The notes: a model not told the origin generated them from the letters alone. Numbered from the stretch's first letter, positions 17,722 to 27,073 are shown. The stretch is 64,000 bases of DNA from Paenibacillus camerounensis (GCF_000723885.1 NZ_CCDG010000039.1:1-64000), one strand, 5' to 3'. A program made the numbers and translations.

Positions 17722-18786
17722 ATGGGAGTCAAAAAAAGCTTAATGCTCAGCCTGACCTGCATGCTGGCTCTGGCCATTGCCGGATGCGGCAGCAACGGGG
17801 CAAACGAAGGTAACGGAGGGAGCACAGCCGGGGGGAAAGCTTCTCCGGAAGCTTCTGCCGGAACAGCTGCGGATGCACCGGCTGAGCTTACCAAGATTAA
17901 GGTCGCACTGGACTGGACGCCGAACACGAATCATACCGGCCTGTATGCGGCCAAGGAGCTGGGGTATTACGAGGAAGAAGGCCTTGATGTAGAGATTGTC
18001 CAGCCGGGCGCAGCCGGAGCCGATACGATGGTGCTTTCAGGCGAGGCAGCCTTCGGGATCAGCGCCCAGGAAGCACTGACGCTGGCCCGCCTGCAGAACG
18101 TGCCGCTTGTATCCGTTGCCGCCATCATTCAGCATAATACTTCCGGGTTCGCTGCACCAAAGGACCGTAATATAACATCTCCTAAAGATTTTGAAGGCAA
18201 AACCTACGGCGGCTGGGGTTCGCCGGCTGAGGAAGCAGCCATGAAAGCTATCATGGACCCTGAAGGCGGGGACGTGAAGAAGGTCAAGCTGGTGAATATT
18301 GGCGAAGCTGATTATTTCACGGCCGTGAAGCGCGACATTGACTTCGCCTGGATCTTCTACGCCTGGACCGGAATTGAGGCCGAGCTGCGCGGCGAGCCGC
18401 TCGATATGCTCTATCTCAAGGATTACGCGCCGCAGCTTGATTACTACACGCCGATCCTGACGACCAGCGAGAAGGAAATTGCCGGACGCCCGGAGCTGGT
18501 GAAGGCATTCCTCAAAGCGACGTCGAAAGGGTACCAGTACGCGATTGACCAGCCGGAGGCGGCAGCCGATATTCTAATCAAGGCCGTGCCGGATCTTGAT
18601 CCGGAGCTTGTCCAGGCCAGCCAGAAATGGCTCAGTCCCAAGTACAAGGATGACGCTGCCCGCTGGGGTGAGCAGAAGGCTGAAATCTGGCAGAATTACG
18701 CCGACTGGATGTATGGCCTGAAGCTGCTGGACCAGCAGCTTGATGTAGAGGCTACGTTCACTAATGCATTTTTGCCGGCGGAGTAA
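17722..18786 (+). CDS. thiY: Thiamine-precursor ABC transporter substrate-binding lipoprotein
   Basis: This 354-residue protein has a lipoprotein signal ending in LAIAGC, then a Gly/Ser/Ala linker. The binding domain is of the NMT1/THI5 type: KVALDWTPNTNHTGLYAAKELGYYEEEGLDVEIVQPG, then GISAQEALTLAR and YGGWGSPAEEAAMKAI. Family members bind formylaminopyrimidine or HMP-type thiamine precursors on the outer face of the membrane. The TPP riboswitch upstream supports this. It is the first gene of a four-gene operon. Confidence 0.92.
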   Translation: MGVKKSLMLSLTCMLALAIAGCGSNGANEGNGGSTAGGKASPEASAGTAADAPAELTKIKVALDWTPNTNHTGLYAAKELGYYEEEGLDVEIVQPGAAGADTMVLSGEAAFGISAQEALTLARLQNVPLVSVAAIIQHNTSGFAAPKDRNITSPKDFEGKTYGGWGSPAEEAAMKAIMDPEGGDVKKVKLVNIGEADYFTAVKRDIDFAWIFYAWTGIEAELRGEPLDMLYLKDYAPQLDYYTPILTTSEKEIAGRPELVKAFLKATSKGYQYAIDQPEAAADILIKAVPDLDPELVQASQKWLSPKYKDDAARWGEQKAEIWQNYADWMYGLKLLDQQLDVEATFTNAFLPAE

Positions 18787-18842
18787 GTTCATATTGAGCG
18801 CTGGCTGATATCCAATACATTATATTGAGAGGATTGATTATT

Positions 18843-19133
18843 GTGGCAAACACACTGCTTAGCATTCAGGTTATCCCGAAAACACCGAACGGCGAGGACT
18901 CCATCCCTTATGTAGATACAGCAATCGAAGTCATTCAGAGATCCGGCGTGAAGCATCAGGTAAATCCGCTGGAAACAACGATGGAGGGTGAAATTACCGA
19001 GCTGCTCGAGGTGGTCCGCCAGATGCACGAAGCGCTCGTAGCTGCAGGCAGCCCAAGCATCATCTCCCAGATCAAAATCGCCCATAACCCGAATGGCATC
19101 AGCATGGACAAGCTGACGGAGAAGTACCGGTGA
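18843..19133 (+). CDS. MTH1187/YkoF-type thiamine-binding protein
   Basis: This 96-residue protein from the GTG at 18843 (GAGAGGA upstream; a TTG at 18825 is less likely) matches the MTH1187 family: LLSIQVIPKTPNGEDSIPYVDTAIEVI, then NPLETTMEGEITELLEVVRQMHEAL. Such proteins bind thiamine or its hydroxymethylpyrimidine moiety and are often encoded inside TPP-riboswitch operons. Its stop overlaps the permease GTG start (GTGA), which implies translational coupling. It may hand substrate between transporter and salvage enzymes; the exact step is unproven. Confidence 0.85.
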   Translation: MANTLLSIQVIPKTPNGEDSIPYVDTAIEVIQRSGVKHQVNPLETTMEGEITELLEVVRQMHEALVAAGSPSIISQIKIAHNPNGISMDKLTEKYR

Positions 19134-19891
19134 GATCAGCCTTCAGGCAAATATGGCCGCCCTTAGTGGCGGTCATATTGTTTCTGGGGATCTGGCAGGC
19201 TGCGGTATCGTTATTTACCATTGATCCGTTTTTTCTGCCGGGTCCGGGCGCGGTCGCCCGTGCTTCCGCAGACAATGCCGCCAGTCTCTGGTCGCACACG
19301 GCTGCGACGCTGCGCCTGACCCTGATCGGCTTTCCGATCGGCGCAGGGGTCGGACTGATCGTAGCGCTGCTGCTGCATCTGGTGCCCTGGCTGAAACGGG
19401 CCATCTACCCGCTGCTGATCCTCAGCCAGAATGTGCCCTCCATTGCGCTCGCGCCGCTGCTGGTTATCTGGTTCGGCTTCGACCTGCTGCCGAAGATTAT
19501 GCTGATCATCCTCGTCTGCTTCTTCCCTGTCGCCGTCGCTGCCATGGGCGGCCTTGCGCAGAGTGACCGGACGATGATGAATTATATGAAGATGGCCGGT
19601 GCAAGCAAGTGGCAGATCTTCACCAAGCTGGAGCTGCCCGGCTCCCTGCCGGCCCTGTTCTCCGGCCTCAAAATCTCCGCCACCTATGCTGTAATGGGCG
19701 TGATTGTCGCGGAATGGATCGGCGCCGACAAAGGACTCGGCTACTACATGCTGCTCCAGAAGTCAGCCTACCGTACAGCTAATCTTTTTGTCGCCATCAC
19801 TATTATCGTCTTACTGAGTCTGGTGCTGTTCGCAATCATCGCTGTAATCGAGCGGTGGCTGGTGCGCTGGAAGCCGCGGCAATCGGATTGA
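19130..19891 (+). CDS. thiX: Thiamine-precursor ABC transporter permease
   Basis: This 253-residue protein has six helices with the BPD_transp_1 fold. The EAA loop is at MKMAGASKWQIFTKLELPGSLPALFSGLKIS, which contacts the ATPase. The sequence resembles the SsuC/TauC/ThiX permeases that pair with NMT1-type binding proteins. The start is GTG, overlapping the previous gene by four bases. Its ATPase partner gene does not follow directly but lies 1.18 kb downstream, beyond the repeat array. Confidence 0.9.
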   Translation: MRSAFRQIWPPLVAVILFLGIWQAAVSLFTIDPFFLPGPGAVARASADNAASLWSHTAATLRLTLIGFPIGAGVGLIVALLLHLVPWLKRAIYPLLILSQNVPSIALAPLLVIWFGFDLLPKIMLIILVCFFPVAVAAMGGLAQSDRTMMNYMKMAGASKWQIFTKLELPGSLPALFSGLKISATYAVMGVIVAEWIGADKGLGYYMLLQKSAYRTANLFVAITIIVLLSLVLFAIIAVIERWLVRWKPRQSD

Positions 19892-19937
19892 GGACAGTTC
19901 CGGCTGGTGTTCAAGCCGGCCCTAGAACCCGTATAGA

Positions 19938-21000
19938 TATGTTTGTTAAACCATTAAATCTGTACGGGAATCCGCCGTTAGCGGGCTATCGTCAGCTATA
20001 TCGTCGCTCCAGCCAAGGGCTTCGGCAGAATTAGGTGGATTTTCGCCTGTTAATTTGCTTCGGTCAGGGTCTGGAGCGGGTTTAGTTGGATTTTCGCCAG
20101 CTAATTATACCCTTTCGGCCTAACAGCAGCGTTTCGGGCGAGATTAAACTGCCTTTTTCCACCTAACTGCCGATGTTAGACGAATAATGCGTGATTAGGT
20201 GGACTTTTTCCCACTAATGCTGGGACGGGCGCTGTTTACTCATAAGTCTTTGCTGAGGCGCTGGTGGCTGGCGTTGTGCTGGTGCTTGACGGTATAGAGC
20301 TGAGCTTTCAATTGAGCCATAAACAGGGTAGACAAGTTTGTTCAACTATCAAGCTTGTGCGAGAATCCTCCGTTTGCGAGGTATCGTCAGCTATATTGCC
20401 CCAGCCAGGGTCTTCGGCAGAATTAGGTGGATTTTCGCCTGTTAATTCGCTTCGGTCAGGGTCTGGAGCAGGTTTAGTTGGATTTTCGCCAGCTAATTAT
20501 ACCCTTTCGGCGTAACAGCAGCGTTTCGGGCGAGATTAAACTGCCTTTTTCCACTTAACTGCCGATGTTAGACGAATAATGTGTGATTAGGTGGACTTTT
20601 TCCCATTAATGCTGGGACGGGCGCTGTTTACTCATAAGTCGATGCTGAGGCGCCGGTGGCTGGCGTTGTACTGGTGCTTGGCGGTATAGAGCTGAGCTTT
20701 AGATTGAGCCATAAACAGGGTAGACAAGTTTGTTCAACTATCAAGCTTGTGCGAGAATCCGCCGTTTGCGGGGTATCGTCAGCTATATTGCCCCAGCCAG
20801 GGTCTTCGGCAGAATTAGGTGGATTTTCGCCTGTTAATTTGCTTCGGTCAGGGTCTGGAGCGGGTTTAGTTGGATTTTCGCCAGCTAATTATACCCTTTC
20901 GGCCTAACAGCAGCGTTTCGGGCGAGATTAGGCTGCCTTTTTCCACCTAACTGCCGATGTTAAACGAATAATGCGTGATTAGGTGGACTTTTTCCCACTA
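19938..21000. repeat. Array of 392-bp tandem repeats made of small hairpin modules
   Basis: About 2.7 direct copies with an exact 392-bp period in the core (anchor TTAGGTGG at 20031, 20423 and 20815) fill the gap between the permease and ATPase genes. Copy 1 has a 3-bp insertion near 20002 and copy 3 stops at 21000, within the fourth hairpin. Each copy holds four hairpins of about 25 bp of the form TTAG-N-TGG / loop ATTTTC or CTTTTTC / CCA-N-CTAA; in copy 1 they lie at 20029-20055, 20081-20107, 20143-20168 and 20194-20218. Copies differ by only a few percent, so the array is recent or homogenised. The 83-residue open frames within copies 2 and 3 only mirror the repeat and are not called as genes. 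Confidence 0.9.
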
Positions 21001-21076
21001 GCCATTAGGTTATCCATAAATATAGGCTACACCGCCGCTGTATGCGGACTCCACCCCAGAAAGGAGGGATTTCTAC

Positions 21077-22354
21077 ATGCCTAACTCATCACATAAAGGA
21101 GCATCTCCCGGGAAACCGCTCTCCCGGGGCACGGGGACAACGGATGCTGCCGCCTCGACAGTACGGGAAACTGCTGCCTCCTCGGAGCCAGCTACTGCAG
21201 TTGCTACGAGCTCTTCAGCACCGGTAACCGCTGTCTCGTCGGCGCCAGCTACTGCAATCGCCACGAGCTCTTCAGCACCGGTAACCGCTGCCTCCTCGGA
21301 GCCAGCTACTGCAATTGCTACGAGCTCTTCAGCACCGGTAACCGCTGTCTCGTCGGCGCCAGCTACTGCAATTGCTACGAGCTCTTCAGCACCGGCAACC
21401 GCTGCCGCCTCGGCGCCAGCTACTGCAATTGCTACGAGCTCTTCGGCACTGGTAACCACTACCTCGTCCGCGCCAGCTACTGCTATTGCCACAAGTTCTT
21501 CAGCACCGGCAACCGCTGCCTCTTCAGCACCGGCATCAAATACCGCCGGCACAGCACCCGGCGCAGCTGCACAGGGCCTGCCGCCGGCGCTTGAGGTCCG
21601 CGGCGTCTCCAAAACGTTCAGACGCGGCCGCAAGGAGACCCGCGTACTGAACGAAGTGTCCCTGACGGTCGAGCCGCAGGAGTTCGTCTCGATCCTTGGC
21701 CCGTCCGGCTGCGGCAAAAGCACCCTGTTCCATATCATCGGCGGCCTTGAGACGCCGGATACCGGAACAGTCCGCATGAACGGCAGCGCCGTGACCGGTC
21801 AGCGCGGCGAGATCAGCTACATGCCGCAGCAGCCTGCGCTGTTCCCATGGCGCAGCACCCTGGACAACATCCTGCTCGCCGGCGAGCTGAAGGGCGAGCC
21901 GCAGGCCGCCGCACGGGAGAACGCCCGCCGCTGGCTGGAGAAGGTCGGGCTGGGCGGCTTCGAGCGTGCTTACCCGCACATGCTGTCCGGCGGCATGCAG
22001 CAGCGGGCAGCCTTCTTGCGCGCCCTGCTGGCGCCGCAGGAGCTGATGCTGCTGGATGAGCCGTTCAGCGCGCTGGATGCGCTGACGCGCAGCGACATGC
22101 AGCGCTGGCTGCTGGAGCTGTGGGAGGAGAACCGCCGCTCCGTGCTGTTCATCACCCACAACATCGAGGAGGCGCTGCTGCTGTCCAGCCGGATCTACGT
22201 CTTCTCCGGCCGGCCCGGCTCCATCCTTCATACAGTAGACGTTCCTTTTCCCCGGCCGCGCCGTGATGAAATTACCGATACGCCTGAATTCCTGCAGCTC
22301 AAGCGCCAGCTGTCACAGTGGATGCGGGAGGAGCAGGCAAAGAGCAGGACATAG
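21077..22354 (+). CDS. thiZ: Thiamine-precursor ABC transporter ATPase with repeat-rich N-terminal extension
   Basis: This is a 425-residue protein, whereas relatives have about 250. The ATPase domain begins near residue 172 (LEVRGVSKTF) and has Walker A GPSGCGKST, Q-loop MPQQPALFPW, signature LSGGMQQRAA, Walker B LMLLDEPFSALD and H-loop ITHN. It would drive import by the permease upstream. Residues 35-148 are six 19-residue repeats (SSxPATAIATSSSAPVTAx) plus a partial one, rich in Ala, Ser and Thr and probably disordered. The ATG at 21077 has a strong AAGGAGGG, and no ATG occurs before the ATPase domain, so the extension is likely translated. Confidence 0.88.
   Translation: MPNSSHKGASPGKPLSRGTGTTDAAASTVRETAASSEPATAVATSSSAPVTAVSSAPATAIATSSSAPVTAASSEPATAIATSSSAPVTAVSSAPATAIATSSSAPATAAASAPATAIATSSSALVTTTSSAPATAIATSSSAPATAASSAPASNTAGTAPGAAAQGLPPALEVRGVSKTFRRGRKETRVLNEVSLTVEPQEFVSILGPSGCGKSTLFHIIGGLETPDTGTVRMNGSAVTGQRGEISYMPQQPALFPWRSTLDNILLAGELKGEPQAAARENARRWLEKVGLGGFERAYPHMLSGGMQQRAAFLRALLAPQELMLLDEPFSALDALTRSDMQRWLLELWEENRRSVLFITHNIEEALLLSSRIYVFSGRPGSILHTVDVPFPRPRRDEITDTPEFLQLKRQLSQWMREEQAKSRT
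21179..21538 (+). repeat. 57-bp coding minisatellite in the ATPase gene
   Basis: Six in-frame 57-bp units plus an 18-bp remnant encode 19-residue Ser/Ala/Thr-rich repeats. Two unit types alternate (SSEP- and SSAP-starting), which points to duplication of a two-unit block. The unit length is a multiple of three, so copy-number change would preserve the frame. Confidence 0.9.
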
Positions 22355-22408
22355 CAGAAGGACAGCGATCCGGCTGCACCGCTGCAACGATACACGCTTG
22401 TAATACCC

Positions 22409-22449
22409 CAAGCCCCGCCACCTGTTCCAGCAGGACAGCGGGGCTTTTT
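22409..22449 (+). terminator. Terminator of the thiamine transport operon
   Basis: The stem AAGCCCCGC with GCGGGGCTT, closed by TTTTTGG, lies 55 bases after the ATPase stop. Confidence 0.85.
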
Positions 22450-22501
22450 GGTGCTATCAGCCGAGCCCGCCATGATGCAGCAGTTCAAGGCAGATAAGCA
22501 T

Positions 22502-22760
22502 CTAGGCAAGCGTATCAAGCTGTCCGGGTTCCAGAAAACAGCCGAAGTCAGCGGAGCCAGCGGCTGTTGGATGAGAATAGATAATAATCTTGGAGACATT
22601 GTATAGTTTGACAATATGAGCAACCGGCCAGTAACGGGGGATAGCGAATAGAATAGAATAGAATAGAACCACTGTGCCATCGTTCTGGACGTGCCGGACA
22701 ATAGGTGCCGTTGTATCCTTCGGGATCATTCAGGGTAACGCTAATTGCTGCCATGTCCAT
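22502..22760 (-). pseudogene. Possible decayed or phase-variable small gene with pentanucleotide repeat
   Basis: On the minus strand two overlapping frames together read like one short protein. One frame starts at 22760 (MDMAAISVTLNDPEGYNG), and the other runs to 22502 (HVQNDGTVVLFYSILFAIPRYWPVAHIVKLY and onward). Four copies of GAATA (plus strand 22646-22665; TTCTA on the coding strand) lie inside. Slippage there would change frame. There is no recognisable family and no clear ribosome site, so it may simply be spurious. The remaining parts of the 570-base gap 22355-22927 hold only terminators. Confidence 0.3.
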
Positions 22761-22831
22761 TCATATGATGGCCCTGTCTCACTTTGATCAACCAGAACCC
22801 TCCGTTCTTTCTGAACAAGTAAGATAAGAAT

Positions 22832-22870
22832 AAGCATGGCCCCCGGCATTACCGGTATACCATGCTTTTT
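22832..22870. terminator. Terminator downstream of the nitroreductase gene
   Basis: The stem AAGCATGG with CCATGCTT and an inner CGG/CCG is followed by T residues on the plus strand and by TATTCTTAT on the minus strand. It probably ends the nitroreductase transcript from the right. Confidence 0.65.
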
Positions 22871-22927
22871 AACAAATCCGCCCATCTCTGCAATCCCGGC
22901 AGTAGTCCGCCCTGATACCGCAGCGGC

Positions 22928-23707
22928 CTAACGCTTCATGAAGCCTTTCTCCTGCAGAAAATCCTTCAGGTGCAGACGCGCAGGCTCAGCGAGCCGCTTG
23001 GCCATCATAGCTGACCACGGGGCGCTGCTCTGTCCGCCGGTCCGTTTATGCATGTAGTCACTGCTTACCTTGTCGTAGATTTCAACCTGCGACGCCGTTG
23101 TTTCTTTGTCGTAGCCGTTGTAGTGCAGCACCGCGGACAGCGGCAGGCGCGGACGCAGACCGGATTCACCGGCCGGGGTACCGAGGCACATACCAAATAC
23201 CGGATAGACCAGCTCCGGCAGGCCGAGCAGCTCGGATACAGCAGCGCCGTTGTTGCGGATGCCGCCGATGTAGACGACCCCAAGCCCCATGGACTCTGCA
23301 GCAACCGCCGCATTCTGCGCAGCCAGAGCAACGTCAACGGTGGCGACAATCAGGTTCTCTGTTGTATCCTCATAGGTTTCTGCATCGCCCAGATGCGGGC
23401 GGACTGTCTCCTTCAGCCGGAAGAGATCGGCGCACCACACCAGAAACACCGGACATTGTTCAATATAAGCCTGATTGCCGGAATAGGCGGAGAGCCGGGC
23501 CTTAAGTGCAGCGTCAGTCACAGCTATGACGCTATAAGCCTGCACATTGCTGGAGGTGGAGGCCATCTGCGCCGCGCCGATAATGGCGGCAAGCTGCTCA
23601 TCAGTTACAGGAGTGTCCAGGTACTGGCGTACTGAGGCATGCTTCATTAACAGCGATAGGGTCTCGTTATCCGGACTGCCTGCCGCAGCCTTTTGTTCAT
23701 CACTCAT
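22928..23707 (-). CDS. NfsA/Frp-type NADPH-dependent nitroreductase
   Basis: This 259-residue FMN enzyme shows the family blocks HASVRQYLDTPVTDEQL, AAQMASTSSNVQAYSVIAV, AAESMGLGVVYIGGIRNN and PVFGMCLGTP. These place it in the NfsA/Frp group that reduces nitroaromatics, quinones or flavins with NADPH. The length suits this group (240-260). The ATG is preceded by AAGGAGC. It is adjacent to the copper ATPase gene, with 30 bases between and the same strand, so it may be co-transcribed; oxidative stress under copper load is one possible link. Confidence 0.9.
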   Translation of the reverse strand: MSDEQKAAAGSPDNETLSLLMKHASVRQYLDTPVTDEQLAAIIGAAQMASTSSNVQAYSVIAVTDAALKARLSAYSGNQAYIEQCPVFLVWCADLFRLKETVRPHLGDAETYEDTTENLIVATVDVALAAQNAAVAAESMGLGVVYIGGIRNNGAAVSELLGLPELVYPVFGMCLGTPAGESGLRPRLPLSAVLHYNGYDKETTASQVEIYDKVSSDYMHKRTGGQSSAPWSAMMAKRLAEPARLHLKDFLQEKGFMKR

Positions 23708-23737
23708 GGTTAAATCGCTCCTTATTCCTGCCGCCGG

Positions 23738-26191
23738 CTACAGCTTCACCCGCTGCAGCCGCAGCGCATTGAGTACAACCGACACGGAGCTGAAGGCCAT
23801 CGCGGCTCCTGCGAGCCACGGTGCCAGAAAGCCCAGTGCGGCTATCGGTATCCCAATTGTATTGTAAGCGAGCGCCCAGAACAAATTCTGTTTGATATTA
23901 CGCATGGTCTTGCGGCTCATCAGAATCGCATCGGGGATGCTCATCAGATCACCGCGCATAAGCGTAATGTCTGCCGCTTCCATGGCAATGTCCGTACCGG
24001 TGCCGATGGCCATTCCTGTATCGGCGGTAGCCAGCGCCGGCGCGTCATTGATTCCGTCGCCGACCATTGCCACCTTCACCCCGCCGCTCTGCAGCCTGCG
24101 GATTTCATCCGCCTTGCCTTCGGGCAGCACCTCTGCCAGCACGGTGCGGATTCCGGCCTGTTGGGCAATAGCTTCTGCGGTCAGCTTATTGTCACCCGTT
24201 ATCATCACTACCTCAATGCCCATCCCATGCAATCTGGCTACCGCTGCCTTCGAGGTCTCTTTGATGGTATCGGCAACAGCCACAATACCGGCGATGCTTC
24301 CGTCCACAGACACCAGCATCGCGGTCTTGCCTTCCTGCTCCAGCTTCTTCATCAGCGGAGCCCACGGACCGGGATCTGCGCCGCTCTCCTCCATCATCCG
24401 CCGGGTGCCCACCAGCACTGCCGCTCCGCCAACTGCCGCCGAGATACCCCTGCCCGGTACAGCCTGGAACTGCTCTGCCGCCGGGAGTGTAAGCCCGCGT
24501 ACAGCCGCGCCGGCCACAATAGCCTCAGCGAGCGGATGCTCCGATAGCTTCTCTGCTGCCGCAGTAACCGCCAGCAGCTTGTTCTCCGCCAGCTCCTTGC
24601 CGTGCGCGGGAATACCGGTAGTGGTCAGGATATCCGTCAGCACCGGCTTACCGCTGGTCACCGTACCGGTCTTATCCAGCACAACAATCCGGATGTCCCT
24701 GGCCGCTTCAAGATGCTCACCGCCCTTAAACAGAATGCCGAATTCGGCAGCCCGGCCCGAGCCGGCCATAATTGAGGTCGGCGTCGCCAGGCCAAGCGCA
24801 CAAGGGCAGGCGATGACGAGCACGGCGATGGCTTTTTCCAGTGCATCGGCAAATTGTCCGGGTGCCCCCCAGAGGTACCAGATGAAGAAGGTTACTACAG
24901 CGATACCGACCACGATGGGCACAAAAATACCAGAAATTACATCGGCAATCCGCTGAATCGGCGCTTTCGAGCCCTGCGCCTCCTCTACCACACGGATGAT
25001 CTGCGCCAGGGCAGTATCGCGTCCTACCTTACGGGCTTCTATCTTGAGCATTCCGTTTTTGTTAACCGTAGCCCCGATAACAGGGTCACCCGGCTTCTTC
25101 TCCACCGGGATGCTCTCCCCTGTCAGCATCGACTCATCCACAGAAGACAGACCTTCCAGAACCTGCCCGTCAACCGGAATCTTCGCACCCGGCTTCACCA
25201 TGACAATATCCCCGAGAATAACCTCTTCTATAGAGATACTGATCTCTTCACCGCCGCGGATAACCAGGGCGGTCTTGGCCTGCAGCCCCATCAGGCTGCG
25301 GATGGCATCGGAGGAACGGCCCTTGGCAAGCGCCTCAAACCATTTACCTACCAGTATAAGGGTGATCAGGACTGCACTCGTCTCATAATACATGTCGACC
25401 GAATGGCTCATCCCGCTCATGCCAAGAGAGTCTATGGTCAGATACAGACTGTAGAAATAGGCCGCCGAGGTACCGAGCACAACCAGGACGTCCATATTGG
25501 CACTGCCGTTCTTCAGCGCCTTATAGGCGCTCACATAAAACTGCCAGCCGATAAGGAACTGGACAGGGGTCGCCAGCACAAGCTGGAACCAGGGATTCAT
25601 CAGCAGGTCCGGCGCCGGAATCCAGGCAGTGAAGGAGAAATGGCCCACCATAGCCCACAGCAGCGGAAAGGAAAGAACCGCCGAGATGATCCATTTATTC
25701 CGCTTGCGTATTATCTCCTGCCCCCGCTGGTCGGCTGTTTCCCTCCGGTCCTGCTTCAGCGACGCCTTATAGCCGATGCTGCTGACCTTCTCCATAATAT
25801 CGGCCGTGCTGACATTACCCGGTGTATATTCAACATGTGCCGTCTCCAGCGCCAGATTCACATTCACCGACGCAATGCCCGGCATCCGGCCGAGCACCTT
25901 CTCGATCCGTGCCGAGCAGGCGGCGCAGGTCATGCCTGTAATATCGAAATCCGCCGATTCCTTAAGCGTATCGTAACCGAGCGAACGGATCTTCTCTTCA
26001 ATCTGCGGCAATCCGGCAACTGCAGGATCAAACCCCACTGTCGCCTGCTCCAGTGCAAGGTTCACATTAACCTGCGATACCCCCTCCATCCGCGACAGCC
26101 CCTTCTCAATCCGGGCTGCACAGGCGGAGCAGGTCATGCCTGTAACCTGCAGCGTAGCCTGCTGCCGGCCCGCTTCTGCACTCTTTTCCAT
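23738..26191 (-). CDS. copA: Copper-exporting P1B-type ATPase
   Basis: The 817-residue protein has two N-terminal heavy-metal domains with MTCSACAAR and MTCAACSAR (CxxC at about residues 21 and 88), eight membrane helices, and the metal-site motif [11 protein letters not shown]. The phosphorylation site is DKTGTVTSG, followed by SEHPLAEAI and the hinge [10 protein letters not shown]. These define Cu+ export ATPases. The ATG has a GGAGGT ribosome site and a CsoR-type operator lies 18 bases upstream of it. It has its own promoter region after the copZ terminator. Confidence 0.97.
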   Translation of the reverse strand: MEKSAEAGRQQATLQVTGMTCSACAARIEKGLSRMEGVSQVNVNLALEQATVGFDPAVAGLPQIEEKIRSLGYDTLKESADFDITGMTCAACSARIEKVLGRMPGIASVNVNLALETAHVEYTPGNVSTADIMEKVSSIGYKASLKQDRRETADQRGQEIIRKRNKWIISAVLSFPLLWAMVGHFSFTAWIPAPDLLMNPWFQLVLATPVQFLIGWQFYVSAYKALKNGSANMDVLVVLGTSAAYFYSLYLTIDSLGMSGMSHSVDMYYETSAVLITLILVGKWFEALAKGRSSDAIRSLMGLQAKTALVIRGGEEISISIEEVILGDIVMVKPGAKIPVDGQVLEGLSSVDESMLTGESIPVEKKPGDPVIGATVNKNGMLKIEARKVGRDTALAQIIRVVEEAQGSKAPIQRIADVISGIFVPIVVGIAVVTFFIWYLWGAPGQFADALEKAIAVLVIACPCALGLATPTSIMAGSGRAAEFGILFKGGEHLEAARDIRIVVLDKTGTVTSGKPVLTDILTTTGIPAHGKELAENKLLAVTAAAEKLSEHPLAEAIVAGAAVRGLTLPAAEQFQAVPGRGISAAVGGAAVLVGTRRMMEESGADPGPWAPLMKKLEQEGKTAMLVSVDGSIAGIVAVADTIKETSKAAVARLHGMGIEVVMITGDNKLTAEAIAQQAGIRTVLAEVLPEGKADEIRRLQSGGVKVAMVGDGINDAPALATADTGMAIGTGTDIAMEAADITLMRGDLMSIPDAILMSRKTMRNIKQNLFWALAYNTIGIPIAALGFLAPWLAGAAMAFSSVSVVLNALRLQRVKL

Positions 26192-26208
26192 TGGCCAAAC
26201 ACCTCCAT

Positions 26209-26225
26209 ATACCCCCTCAGGGTAT
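26209..26225. promoter_or_regulatory. CsoR operator upstream of copA
   Basis: ATACCCCCTCAGGGTAT matches the CsoR pattern TACCC-N-GGGTA. It lies directly upstream of the copA ribosome site, so copper-free CsoR would block transcription. Confidence 0.85.
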
Positions 26226-26240
26226 CATTCTGAGAAAAAT

Positions 26241-26292
26241 AAAAGGCATGGATGCCACCGGACCCCGTAACGGGTCCCGGCTCCAGGCCTTT
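26241..26292 (-). terminator. Terminator after copZ
   Basis: On the minus strand an extended hairpin (AAAGGC...GGGACCCG TTA CGGGGTCC...GCC) is followed by TTTTATTTTT. Confidence 0.8.
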
Positions 26293-26308
26293 ATTGCCGG
26301 AATCCGGC

Positions 26309-26509
26309 TTACACCACGTCGTATCCCTGATCCTCGATGGCTTCTTTAATAACATTAAGGCTTACTTTACTCTCGTCATACTCCACAGCCACTTTCTTGG
26401 CCTGCAGATCCACCTTGGCAGCAGCGCCTACGCCGCTTACCGCTTTCTCTACAGCACTGACACAGTGTCCGCAGGACATTCCCTCAACCGTTAAAGTTAC
26501 ATTTGACAT
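26309..26509 (-). CDS. copZ: Copper chaperone CopZ
   Basis: The 66-residue HMA-fold protein has VEGMSCGHCVSAVEKAV, with the copper-binding CxxC, and a short beta-alpha-beta tail ending in EDQGYDVV. It carries Cu+ to the CopA N-terminal domains in the cytosol. The ATG has TAGGAGGG upstream. It follows csoR with a 48-base gap and a terminator downstream, so csoR-copZ probably form one unit and copA a second. Confidence 0.95.
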   Translation of the reverse strand: MSNVTLTVEGMSCGHCVSAVEKAVSGVGAAAKVDLQAKKVAVEYDESKVSLNVIKEAIEDQGYDVV

Positions 26510-26557
26510 GGTAAACCCTCCTATAAAATGTTGTTGCGGCGATTAACCTGTAATGCC

Positions 26558-26899
26558 CTATTTCATGAGCTTGTTGACCGTAATCAGCAGCTCGTCGATA
26601 ACCTCATGCTCTCCGGCCTCAATCCGCTCCACGATGCAGCTGCGCATATGGCCTTCCAGAAGCTGCTTACCGACTCCGCCGAGCGCAGCCTGAACGGCTG
26701 CCAGCTGGTTAAGCACATCATCGCAGTACGTATCGCGCTCAATCATGCCTTTAATCCCGCGGATCTGTCCTTCTATCCGGTTAAGCCGGGTAGCCAGTCC
26801 GTTCTTAAATTCCTCGGAATGGTGGCTCTTGCGCACACCCGGAGCATGACAGCTGCTGTCGCAGGCTGCAGGAGTCTGCTTCTCTTCCTTTGGTGCCAT
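26558..26899 (-). CDS. csoR: Copper-sensing repressor CsoR
   Basis: This 113-residue all-helical protein of the DUF156 family has RLNRIEGQIRGIKGMIERDTYCDDVL and GHMRSCIVERI. The Cys...His-xxx-Cys set is the trigonal Cu+ site of CsoR. The first 25 residues carry extra Cys and His (ACDSSCHAPGVRKSHH) that are absent from minimal CsoR and may widen metal binding. It binds the two palindromes at 26209 and 26941 when copper is low. The ATG has GGGAGG upstream. Confidence 0.95.
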   Translation of the reverse strand: MAPKEEKQTPAACDSSCHAPGVRKSHHSEEFKNGLATRLNRIEGQIRGIKGMIERDTYCDDVLNQLAAVQAALGGVGKQLLEGHMRSCIVERIEAGEHEVIDELLITVNKLMK

Positions 26900-26940
26900 C
26901 TAACATACCTCCCTGTATCCTGGCTGCAAACTAAGCTTAA

Positions 26941-26959
26941 CATACCCCCCACGGGTATG
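26941..26959. promoter_or_regulatory. CsoR operator upstream of csoR
   Basis: CATACCCCCCACGGGTATG is a CsoR-type palindrome about 41 bases before the csoR start. It falls in the spacer of a minus-strand promoter whose -35 (TCGACA) is adjacent, giving autoregulation. Confidence 0.85.
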
Positions 26960-27073
26960 TCGAGGAAATTATTTATGCAGTAAAAAAGGATTTTGTTTAA
27001 ATGACAGCGAATACCCATGAAGAAGCCAATATTTACATATTTTCTAATCTGAATTAGAGGCAGGTAAGCTTTA

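Noticed and set aside
20264..20907. Two near-identical 83-residue frames
   Set aside because: They are copies of the same stretch of the 392-bp repeat; the frame encodes the hairpin modules and has no ribosome site.
19938..21000. CRISPR array
   Set aside because: Repeat period is 392 bp with near-identical content throughout; there are no unique spacers and no cas genes.
24854..26233. 459-residue plus-strand open frame opposite copA
   Set aside because: It lies wholly antisense to a full-length copper ATPase with all motifs; codon-mirroring of GC-rich genes creates such frames.
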